From NCBI GenBank assembly GCA_950022295.1, contig OX465595.1, forward strand, positions 224,591,770 to 224,655,769: 64,000 nt of DNA, read 5' to 3'. The notes under the pieces were generated by a model, which was not told the DNA's origin, made no database searches, and worked only from the letters and a program-made list of their open reading frames with translations. The position numbers and the translations under genes were made by a program. The first letter of the stretch is position 1. Every line of letters starts with the position of its first letter. Positions 20,501 to 29,811 of this stretch are shown piece by piece. Source of the DNA: Bromus sterilis. Taxonomy: Eukaryota > Streptophyta > Magnoliopsida > Poales > Poaceae.

Positions 20501-21998
20501 CCTGCTCGTATCTCGCGAGAGTTACCAAACTACGAAAAGTCGAGCTCTACCAAGAGCACACGCGAGACAAGGTAAGGAGATGGTTCACCTTGTTGGTAAC
20601 CGCAGTGACTTGGTGGGATGACAGGGCAGGCACCGATGTACTGGTGGTCCTGACTGCTGTCGTTGACCGCGGGTCGGTTAAGTCGAGGCAACGATAACGG
20701 TTGTCACGCAGGTTAATTAAAATGCTAAATGGTTCGGCGGATGTCTTGAGTAGCCTTTTGGCTTGTACGCACTACCTACACGTGGGACGAGGACTGTGGG
20801 CTCCCCTGCATCGTAGGCTTGTTCGAGGGTCTTCAGACGTCAGCAGTACCGCGGGATGATTGCAGGGAAGTGGTGTTGTCTTCTCTTGCTCGAGCGGTGT
20901 ATTTGTATTTGCTTTGATTTTGCTTCACCGGCCAGTCACGCACCGTGCAGGAGTACGTTCGGGTTAGGGTCCAAAGCCCGGCGTACATAGGATATAGTCC
21001 GGCGGATGACCTCTCTGTTGATTGCCGAAGGATGGGCTACTTTGTGTCGGATAGCTTTGGTGGAGCGTTCCCTAACAAGGTTCCCGCCACCCTGGAGATC
21101 CGAGCGTCGTAGAGTCACGCCAGTGCACCCCTGCAGGGAAGATTAATCTATTCGAATAGCCGTGTCCACGGTAACAGGACGCTTTATGCTGAAGCTGGAT
21201 CTTACCACTACAAACTATTATTATTAAACTGTATGGTTCCGAGTTTTCTTCCTCGCGGGGATGTCGAGGAGGTGAACTCGGAGGCATTGTTAATTATGAT
21301 TACAACTTATTAGTACACAATGCTGCAGCAACTTCTGCTGCATTGTTACTTTCATTACTGTTATATTAACTGTTGGCTAATTCTTACCTCATGCTGCAAG
21401 ACATCGTCGGAAGATGCTAGACTTCGATAGGCCTAGCTTCTTATACTTATTCTGATTTCTATCTTGCAGTCCACTATATACAGCCTCCCCTTTCCATTGA
21501 TACAAATGCATAATGCTTAGTAGCGGACGTAAGACTCGCGGATATACTAGATACTCACCCTTCTTTATTTCCTTTACTGTTTTGCCTGATCGACCGCTGC
21601 AGTCAACGTTGGAGTCCAGGAGTAGGAGATCCCCGATGTCGACCACCGCAACGTGAAGATCCTCGATGCCTTCTACGACGTCGAGTTCCCCGTTGACCAG
21701 GAGTAGCTTGGAGGTTCCCAGGCAGGAGGCCTCGCCTTTTCGATCTGTTGTTATTTGTGCTAGCCTTCTTAAGGCAACCTTGTATCATTGTGTCTGTACT
21801 CAGATACTATTGCTTCCACTGACTTTGTGCTCTCGAGCTGTTGTATTCGAGCCCTCGTGGCCCATGGCTTTTATTAAACAGCTTGTATTATTTTTATTTG
21901 TAGAGTTGTGTTGTGATATCCCACCGTGAGTCCCTAATCTCGATCGTGTACCTTGCGTGTATGATTACTGTACACGGTCTGATTTTGGGGGCGTCACA
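17529..21998 (+). mobile_element. Solo LTR T2 (4470 bp) of a second long-LTR Gypsy family
   Basis: It starts TGTAACACCCCGGG, ends GGGGGCGTCACA, and is flanked by AGTTC at 17524-17528 and 21999-22003. No protein domain of a retrotransposon is present. It resembles T1 and G1 LTRs in layout: AT-rich start, GC-rich middle (about 18090-19020, with poly-C runs at 18114-18126 and near 19000), then a mixed 3' part with the shared palindrome block. It is not alignable with them over most of its length. Open frames of up to 241 codons in the GC-rich block overlap on both strands and are not credible genes. Confidence 0.85.
21123..21181 (+). other. Palindrome-rich block conserved among long LTRs (T2 copy)
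   Basis: It contains CCCTGCAGGG, CTATTCGAATAG and GTGTCCACGGTAACAGGAC in the same order and spacing as in T1, within an LTR that is otherwise strongly diverged from T1. Confidence 0.7.
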
Positions 21999-22003
21999 AG
22001 TTC

Positions 22004-23201
22004 AAACATTACTCTAGTCAATACCTCAAAACTATTGCAAGTTACTACTACAAAGAGAATAGCAACTTCAACTACCCACTTCTAGTCAATACACAAAACT
22101 CAGTGCAACAGGCAAACTCTCTATCAAGATAAAACATGCAACCTATAGAAAGTTCAACCTAAAACAAAAGAAAAGCTCTAGAAAAACTAAAGCACTACAA
22201 CTAAACAGAGCAGCAACTAAGAAAAGAAAAAGAACAACTCACAGCTAAAAGAATAAGCATGCAAATCCTATGAGGAGTTCTAGTTCAAGCGGAGCGTGTA
22301 CCTCTCCCACACAAAAGAGTAAGCTGCGGTCTAACTTGTTACTACAGCAAACAAAGAAAAAAAACAAACCTAGAAAAGTAAAGAGCGAGACGCTCCAAGC
22401 ATAGCACACAATGCGTGAAGTGATAAAAATATAGTGCAACGAGGGACGAACTGATAATTGTTGTTGAAGAAGGGGATGCACGGGGGCATGCCCAAGCTTA
22501 GACACTTGAGTCTCCTTGAATATTTATTGGGGGTGCACATGGGCATCCCCAAGCTTGAGCGTCTGACACTCCAAGATCTTCTTTCATCTTCTTCCATCGA
22601 GCACTTGAAAACTCCCTTCATACATAACTCATTGTAGATTAATTAGAGAGGTTAGTGACCTACTAAAATAATTTTTCCTCTACTGGAAATAAAGATATTC
22701 TTGAAGAGCTACTGTTTCTCGAGATTGCGAAAAAGTTTTTGCAAAGAAAAAGCAAGCTTAAAGTTTGCAAAGTGTAGAAAAGGCAAAACAAGACAGAATC
22801 TGTGAAAAACATACCAACAGGTAGAAACGAATTTTTTAGGGGTACTTCTGCAACTCAAATCAAAAAACTCAGAACATACGACAGTTCCGTAATTGTATAG
22901 AGCACGCTGTGTAAAACATTCATCTCAAAAAGATGAACTGGGATTTTTCTGTGATTTTTCTAGTCACGAGGACAGAATCTGTTTTCTGGACAGCATGTCA
23001 CAACTTTCACTTCCCTTGTCGTATGAGGCTAAAATTGGCACAAAGCTTGAAAAATAAAGATACAATGATGTTGCTACAGTAGTAACAATCATCAAGACCA
23101 CTAAGAACAGAAGAAAAGCAAAAAATAAAAACCTAAATTCGTTGCGGGCTGCCTCCCGAAAGCGCTTCTTTAGATCCATTAGCTAGGCTTAAAGAAGATG
23201 A
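22004..23201 (-). other. B1 noncoding internal region, last segment
   Basis: The region downstream of gag on the minus strand has no ORF with family resemblance. It contains GGGGGCATGCCCAAGCTTAG near 22485, the site homologous to where A1 entered B2 (50743), and a second GGGCATCCCCAAGCTT at about 22540. Confidence 0.7.
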
Positions 23202-24017
23202 TCAAGTTGTATCCATTGAACCATCATCACGATCATCAAAAAGCTCTTCAATAGTACAACTAGTCTTAATAGGTTTCTCAAATAAAGGACGAATGAAAAT
23301 GCTTCTTGGAATAAAATCAAAAGGAGGGAAATCAATTGGAATTTCATTAAAGTTAAAGATAGGTGTCTCCTCCAAAGTTTTCACCGTTTCAACTCTCTTG
23401 GCAATGGGTGTGTTTGCTTTAGCTCGAGGAACCTTGGGGACGTAAACAAACTTAGGTTCCTTATTTGCCGGAATTTCATCCTTTTTGGTTTTGATTGAGG
23501 AAAAGGTAGTTCCTAGAGTTTCAATAACTTCCTCAATCTTTTCTATCCTAGAAGACTTCTCATCAAGGAATTTAATAGTCTCCAAAGTTTTGACAATTTT
23601 CTGCATGGAGTTATCTAGCCTATTCAAATTCCCTTGAATCTTACGATCCAACTCATTCACCTTATCGATACTTGGCATCTCTAGCTCTATTTTTTCAAGT
23701 TTTCTCATAATGTGAGCTAAAGTAATATCCTCCTTAATACTAACAACTGGGAGACTTCCAACAAGATTTTCAATAACATTAAGGGCTTCCCAAACTGGGG
23801 CCTCTATGAAGTTCCCATTGATAGCAGTGTCTAAAAGGAACCTATTCCAAGAAGTGATCCCAACATAAAAATTTCTAAGCAAGATAGTAGTGGATTGCTT
23901 CTTGGTTACTCTTTTTTGAGAATCATTAATTCTATACCAAGCATCTTTCAAACTTTCACCACCTATTTGAGTAAAGGTAAGTACTTCTACCTCACCAAAG
24001 ACAAAAGGACCAGCCAT
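23202..24017 (-). CDS. Gag-like protein of the non-autonomous element B1
   Basis: About 271 residues if started at the Met opening MAGPFVFGEVEV; an upstream in-frame Met would give 290. The first 80 residues (GESLKDAWYRINDSQ followed by NFYVGITSWNRFLLDTA) resemble the core of Athila-type gag, the capsid protein that packages element RNA. A long charged segment with heptad-like leucines follows (about residues 120-190, probably coiled coil), then a Lys/Pro-rich tail. There is no zinc knuckle and no downstream protease. It lies 140 bp after the primer-binding site, as expected for the first ORF. It is uninterrupted, so it may still be translatable. It is short compared with full Athila gag. Confidence 0.65.
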   Translation of the reverse strand: MAGPFVFGEVEVLTFTQIGGESLKDAWYRINDSQKRVTKKQSTTILLRNFYVGITSWNRFLLDTAINGNFIEAPVWEALNVIENLVGSLPVVSIKEDITLAHIMRKLEKIELEMPSIDKVNELDRKIQGNLNRLDNSMQKIVKTLETIKFLDEKSSRIEKIEEVIETLGTTFSSIKTKKDEIPANKEPKFVYVPKVPRAKANTPIAKRVETVKTLEETPIFNFNEIPIDFPPFDFIPRSIFIRPLFEKPIKTSCTIEELFDDRDDGSMDTT

Positions 24018-24158
24018 AGTGGTAACTAATGACAAAGTAACAGGTATTTTTTGTATTTTTGATAAGGGACACAAAAGTAAAAACTGAAAGGTAAACTAAC
24101 AAGACTAAAAAGCAAATATAAAAGATAGTGTGCAACTCCGCTATCTTGTAGACTGGAG

Positions 24159-24176
24159 TCCCCGGCAACGGCGCCA
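24159..24176 (-). other. Primer-binding site of B1
   Basis: The minus strand reads TGGCGCCGTTGCCGGGGA, the primer-binding site typical of Athila elements and complementary to a tRNA-Asp 3' end. It is 10 bp from the LTR border at 24187. Confidence 0.85.
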
Positions 24177-24186
24177 GAAATTAGCT

Positions 24187-25840
24187 TGATACGGTGAGCA
24201 TAGTTATCTCACTCCTCGTTGGTTACCCCAAGTGGAAGGTGAGATGTAGCGTAGCAGCAAATTTCCCTCGGTGAAGATACCAAGGTTTGTCTCCAGTAGG
24301 ACTCGCAGAAATACAAGAAGGTGCCAACAGCGCCAGAAATTTGCTTCTGGCTAGGGAGTTGACAGGACCTGCACACAGAAACAAATAAATTTTCTCCCAA
24401 CGAGTACAGAGGAGTTGTCATTTCCTCCGGCCTTACTGTTTACAAAGGCTCAACGCAGGAGATAATAATAGTGGCAACTGAAAGTAAAGACTGAAAGTAA
24501 ACTAAGGGTGTAAACAATAATGTGAAGATGGACCGGAGTCCCGTGATTTTCACTAGTGATGTCTCTCTCCCAAAAGACGATAAAAGTGCTAGCGAGGTAA
24601 AATAATCACAGCTGGGCAATTGACAGAATTATGAAGGCACCGCAATGCTAACTATGCTGCAAAGAAAGGAAGGGCTCAAAAGCAATGGGAAGTACGCCAA
24701 GGTAAGTAGACCGAAATCCAACTGCATCTACTACGAATCATCCACCTTGAGATATCTATCCAGAACATCTCGCTGGTATTAAGTTGCGAATCCCACCCAA
24801 AGTGTAAACTCAAAGCAACAGACAACTGCATTAAAAGAACTTTGCGTAAAGTAAACAATCCTTGCACCCGCGGGTATAAGCACGGTTGTTTTATCCCTGG
24901 TGGCAACAACACATCCCCTAGTCTCATGTTTTTGTCACTAAAGCTAGACATCAGGGGGCTGAACCCACAATCAAGCATAACGTTCCCTCTTAGAGTTGCA
25001 AGCAAACTACTTGGCCAAAGTAAAATACTGCAACGAAGAACATGCAAGAATTTACTCAAGAACAAAATATAAAAGAGAAGAACCAAATATATTACTCATC
25101 ACAATCTGAACATAGTCTCATAATCCATCAAATCCTAGCAAACTCAGCATAGCAAGAGCAGAAATTACAAAAGTGCCTCGATCATGTGAGGCAGCTCACG
25201 AGGTCTCGAAAGTGGAAGCACAAAGAGGAGATAAGTACATCACATAGCTAATGGTCAGGGACCCATGGTCCAAGGGGGACTACTCACGGCACATCCGGGA
25301 GGCGTCCATGGCTATGGATGGTCTCCCGGACGGGGTTCCTCCTCCCGGCAGGGTGCCGGGGCAGCTTCTCCAGGCAGCCCCGATCTTTAAACGGCGGCGG
25401 CGACGGTACAAAGGCGAGTTCGCGGAAAAGAGATCGATATTAGGGGTTTCCACCCCGAGGGCTAAATATAGGCGGAGGGGGGCATCGAGGGGACCCACAG
25501 AGCAGCCAGGAGGCCCCCTGGCGCGGCCTAGGGTGGGGCCGCGCCAGGGACCCTTCTGGAGTCCCTGTGGTGGCCCCCCTTCGCTGACTTGGCGATTCCG
25601 GAAGCTTCCGTGTCGCTGATTTTTTATCTGATTTTTCCGGATTTTTTGGAGCACTTTTAATGGCCGGAAAACCTAAAATCCAAAAACAGCAGAAAACAGC
25701 AACTGGCAGCTGGGTGCACTGGGTTAATATATTAGTCCAAATATGCTCAAAAGTGTATGAAAGTTCAAGCAAATCATGGCAAAGTCATACAAAACATGCA
25801 TGGAGCAAGCAGAAATTATAGATACATTTGGTACGTATCA
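24187..25840 (-). repeat. 5' LTR of B1 (1654 bp)
   Basis: The left border TGATACGG and right border GTACGTATCA give TG...CA ends on the minus strand. It is similar in length and sequence to the solo LTR B3 (57259-58899, 1641 bp) and to B2's LTR (46473-48598) after subtracting a 474-bp insert. Confidence 0.9.
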
Positions 25841-27119
25841 GCCCCTGCTCGACCAATTCCATCGGCGAGCCAGGTGAAGGGGAGGCATCACGAACGGGCT
25901 CGGCGGATGCCCGAGAGGGCGCGGATGGCTGCTCATCCAGAAGCTCAAGGCGTACTCCCTTCCAGTACCTGCACCATAGTTAGGTAGCAACAAAGGGGTA
26001 TATGCAGCATCTACAAATTGACCAGGCAAACGTAAAACAGGTTTCTCAAGTGTAGTGGGAGCGGTGGAAATGACCGGAAGTGCGGAAAAAGGAAAAACAT
26101 TCTCATCAAACACCACATCACGAGAGATGTAGACGCGGTTAGAGGAAACATGAAGACACTTGTACCCTTTATGAAGAGAACTATAACCAAGAAACACGCA
26201 CTGTTTAGACCGAAACTCCAACTTGCGTTGGTTATATGGACGAAGATGTGGCCAACACGCGCACCCAAAGACCTTGAGAAACGTATAATCAAGAACTTCA
26301 TTCAGCAAGAGTTCAAGTGGTGTTTTCATCTGACGGAGTCGTGTAGGGAGTCTGTTAATGAGAAAGAGTGCGTTGGAAAATGCATCACTCCAAAACTGAA
26401 AAGGAACGAAGGCATGGGCAAGCGATGCAAGACCAGTCTCAACTATATGGCGATGGTTACGCTCAGCTACACCGTTTTTCTGATGTGTATGAGGACAAGA
26501 CACACGATGTGCAACTCCAAGCTTATTAAAGAATGCATTGAGGTTGTGATACTCACCCCGCCCCCACAATCAGATTGTACATGAATGATTTTGTCACTAA
26601 GAAGATGCTCAACATGCGCTTGGAATTGTAAGAAATCATTAAACACATCACACTTTCGTTTAAGAAGATAAAGCCATCGATAAATCTTACATAGTAATTA
26701 TGACCACCAACAGAGGCTTGGGCATGGCCCCATACATCCGAAAACACAAGTTCAAGCGCTTTCTTGACTACACGACTCGACTCAGAAAAAGGAAGTTCAT
26801 GACTCTTACCTTGCTGACAGGCATCACAAACTGCATCAACATGTTCATTGGACACGACTGGAAGCTCATGAAGATGAAGTACATGGCGAACGATGGGAGT
26901 GGCAGGATGACCAAGACGTGTATGCCAATGTGATGAAGACACGCGAACACCGCTGAAAGCACAAGGAGCTGATGGCACATCAAGTGCATAAAGACCATTA
27001 TTGCGCAGTCGACCTCTAAGAAGTACGTCCCTCGTGTCCCGGTCCTTAACAAAAAAATGAAAAGGATGAAATTCAGCAAGAACATTATTTTCACGAGTAA
27101 GTTTAGGAACTGAAAGCAA
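25841..27119 (-). pseudogene. Copia integrase region of C1, frameshifted
   Basis: The frame 26553-27119 holds the pre-integrase zinc region (WHTRLGH with the later CDACQQGKSH) and the start of the integrase core (FSDVWG). The frame 25841-26569 resumes with NGVAERNHRHIVE, which holds the catalytic Glu, and continues through the core's end (VFGCACWPHLRPYNQRKL). An insertion near 26575 separates the two and disrupts the segment around the second catalytic Asp (VQSD is still readable). Integrase would insert the element's cDNA into the genome. No complete frame survives. Confidence 0.8.
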
Positions 27120-27206
27120 ACTACGTGAAACAGAGGGAACACAAAGGACATTAAGAAGACGTAATTGTTTGGATCGACTGGTAAGAAGAGATGCCTGACC
27201 AATATG

Positions 27207-29090
27207 TCAGATGTGCATACCTTCCCCATTAGTAGTGCGAACCTGGTCATGTCCACGGGACGGTTCTTGTGTAGAGAGCTTGCCCATATCGCTCGTCAGG
27301 TGATTGGTAGCTCTCGTATCCATGTACCACGATGCATCAACGGGATAGGAGGGAGTATGTCCCTGCTCATGAGTTGCCATAGCATCCTGCTTCTCATTAC
27401 CCTTGCCATTGTTCCCGATGCCCAAAAAATCCTTTTTGAAGCGGCGACGACAACGGGAAGCAAGGTGACCATCAAGACCACATAGCTGGCAGGGGACTTG
27501 AGCACCACAGGAAGGACAGCAGCCACGGAATTTTCCTCCGATGGAGGTAGTTGTGTTTCGCATGTTGGACGTGGCCGAAATAGTGGCACCAGTTGGCGGC
27601 GTTAAATGTGTGTAGTGCTTTCCCTTGCCTCGCGTTGCAGCGTTGGAGGAAGGGAAACTCCGCGTAGAGCGGAGCGCCTGGATACGCTGCTCCGTGGCAA
27701 GAAGACGCGCATACAACTCACACTGCTGGATAGGAGTGTCGCGACCATATATAGTTTCCACCAAATTATCATAGTCGTCACCCAGTCCATTGAGCACATA
27801 AGAGGAGAACTCCTCCGGACCAAGGGCATTGCCAATGGAGGCGAGTGTGTCAGCCATACCTGTCACTTTGTTGAAGTAGTCGGTGACGGTGAGGTCATTA
27901 AGCTTCACCTCCCCGAGCGCTGTGCGAATAGCATGAGCCCGCGCCTGGGACTGCAAAGCAAAACTGGTATGAAGAGCCGTCCACGCGTCTCGAGACGTGG
28001 TGGCGAAGATGACCAATGATGAGACCCCCTCCATAAGAGAGGACTGGATGGCCGAAAGAATGGCTTGATCTTGAGCCACCCACGCGTGATGACCCGGGTG
28101 ATATGGTGAGGGGGCATGGCAGAGTGCCGTCAACAAAGCCCTCCAAGTAGCGACTGCGGAGAAGTGGCAAGACCTGAGCACGCCACGACAGGTAGTTATC
28201 CGTTGTCAATTTCACCGGAATGAGATGCGCAAAGTAGAACGGCGGAGCAGTACACCGTGATCGGAAGGCGGTGGCGGCGCATAAAAGCCTGAAGATGAAG
28301 CACCACTCGGTAGCACGGAGGAAGCCACAAACTCCGTCGATGGACCGCCATAGGGCGCCCCGTACGAAGAGTACGCGCCATGAGGAGGTGCGGTCGCCGT
28401 ACGAAGAGTACGCGCCATGAGGAGGTGCGGTCGCCAAGGCTGTCGGATAGGCGTAAGCCAACAGGGCAGAAGGACCGAACGACGACGGCAGCGCCGATGA
28501 AGTCGGCCATGGATTGGTAGGAGCGACGCCGTAGGAACCGACCGCCGGCGGATGCTGCGTGCGTTGAGCACCTTGGGGCGGGAGGCCTGCTGGTGAGTGA
28601 CCAGCGTTGTTGGCTGGGTGAGCTGATCGATTCCCGTAGTGACCAGCGTTGTTTGCTGGGTGAGCTGATGGATTCTCATACGCATGTGGGTGCTGGTACG
28701 ACCACTAGGACGTAGCTGTGGGCGGGAGAGCATATCCCGCTGGACTTCCATACGCCTGCAGATCCAGGCAGGGAGGAGATGTGGCGTTGTAGGGCGCCGG
28801 CGGTGGGGTGGCGCCGTAGAGCGCCGGCGACGGGGTTGCGCCGTAGGGCGCTGGCGATGGGGCTTCATCATCGTGGCCTGGATGCAGCAGGGCGCCGGTG
28901 TCGTTGAAGATCGAGGCCGGCGGCGGGGCAGCCATGGAGACGCCGGGCAGGGAGACTAGCGGCCTGGAGGCCATAAACGGAGAGGCCGGGGCGGCCTGAG
29001 TGTCAGCGGTGGGCCGACGGCCAAGGCGGCGGCTGGGCTGGCGGAGATCGCGCCGGTGGTGCCTGAGGCAGAAGCCATTGATGGATCGGG
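27207..29090 (-). pseudogene. Copia gag and protease region of C1, broken
   Basis: The protein probably began at an ATG near 29080 and moves between frames. Several Ala/Pro/Gly-rich repeats (28790-28862) come first, then the gag domain (PPFYFAHLIPVKLTTDNYLSW), a frameshift near 28115, and the rest of gag with the zinc knuckle CQLCGLDGHLASRC. The protease start reads WYMDTRATNHLT, with Arg where the catalytic DTG motif has Gly. A 37-bp tandem duplication (28361 and 28398) is not a multiple of three and breaks the frame. A 42-bp repeat (28597 and 28639) keeps it. Confidence 0.75.
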
Positions 29091-29129
29091 ACGGCGGAAG
29101 CGGAGGATCGAAAACCTAAACCGATACCA

Positions 29130-29264
29130 TGTAAAATGTTATGTTTAGGGAAACTGCACGACCCCAATATGGGTGTGGCTATCTCATATATATAAGGGTA
29201 CACAATGTGTATAAATACAAGATACATGGTATATACCGAAGCTACGTATAAACATTGTCTAACA
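29130..29264 (-). repeat. Very short (135-bp) 5' LTR of Copia C1
   Basis: On the minus strand it starts TGTTAGACAATG and ends TTTTACA. It contains TATATATATGAG as a likely TATA box and is followed by TGGTATCGG, a degenerate initiator-tRNA-Met primer site. CCGCC at 29265-29269 is the expected target duplication, whose partner is outside the window. Confidence 0.75.
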
Positions 29265-29352
29265 CCGCCGACGTGTGTCGTCGTTCCCATTGGATCCGCC
29301 TCGCCAACCCACCTCCAGTCCTTGCCCTCACAAGCACATCGAGCTCCCGCAT

Positions 29353-29488
29353 CGTCGAGCTCTCTCCCTTGCTCTCGTGTATAGACCGGCGAGGTCCCTC
29401 CCCTTCCCTCATGTGCACACCGGCAAGGTCCCTCCCCTGCCCTCGCGTGCACACCGGTGAGCTCCCTCCCATACCCTCGCGCGCACAC
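29353..29488. repeat. 34-bp minisatellite
   Basis: Units start at 29353 (degenerate), 29387, 29421 and 29455, each with CGGCGAGGTCCCTCCC-like sequence and GTGCACAC at the end. A fifth copy with an insertion may follow to about 29533. The period is not a multiple of three and both strands show open frames, so the arginine/serine-rich ORFs here are artefacts. Confidence 0.85.
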
Positions 29489-29533
29489 CATGGAGCTCAC
29501 GCACCGGCCATCTCGCTGCCCTCGTGAGCACAC

Positions 29534-29806
29534 CGATGAGGTCCCGCGCGGGCCAGCACCCTCACCCACCCACCAATGCATGCGAGTTCCGGGCCCCCTC
29601 CACGCCGAACACCACGGGAAAATCCCCCCATTTTTCTATTTTTAATCTATAATTAAAACCTAAATTATCCACATGTAAGAAGGAGAGGAAATTTTGTCCA
29701 AAAAAAATCAAACATGGTCAAACCCCTTTGACCAGACGGAAACGACGCAGAGGAGTATTTGCATAAGCGCCACTAACTGAAGAGGGGTATAGTTGGCCGC
29801 AAGTTT
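29534..29806. other. Unassigned sequence left of G1
   Basis: Mixed sequence, AT-rich from 29640, with no ORF, no LTR ends and no match to other parts of the window. With 42671-42960 it forms the pre-insertion target of G1. It may be low-copy DNA. Confidence 0.4.
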
Positions 29807-29811
29807 TATTA

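Larger units (their letters stand above)
1728..25840 (-). mobile_element. Athila-like non-autonomous Gypsy retrotransposon B1, nested host of four insertions
   Basis: On the minus strand the order is 5' LTR (24187-25840), primer-binding site (24159-24176), one gag-like ORF (23202-24017), a long noncoding internal region, polypurine tract (2050-2063) and 3' LTR (2049 leftwards, cut by CACTA-1). With the insertions removed the internal region is only about 4.1 kb and shows no protease, reverse transcriptase or integrase, so the element must be mobilised in trans. Insertions lie at 2762-6462, 7111-16975 and 17529-21998, plus CACTA-1 in the 3' LTR. B1 itself interrupts a Copia element at 25840/25841. 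I cannot verify a family name. Confidence 0.82.
25841..29264 (-). mobile_element. Short-LTR Copia retrotransposon C1, 5' part, interrupted by B1
   Basis: On the minus strand: 5' LTR 29130-29264, degenerate primer site, gag, protease, integrase, then an abrupt end at the B1 LTR. Reverse transcriptase, RNase H and the 3' LTR should lie left of the window, beyond B1. GCCCC at 25841-25845 is the predicted B1 target duplication. Confidence 0.85.

Noticed and set aside
24676..25086. Open frame of 136 codons on the minus strand and a similar one at 57796-58038
   Set aside because: Both lie at the same place in B-family LTRs and differ by frameshifts, with no conserved start or stop.
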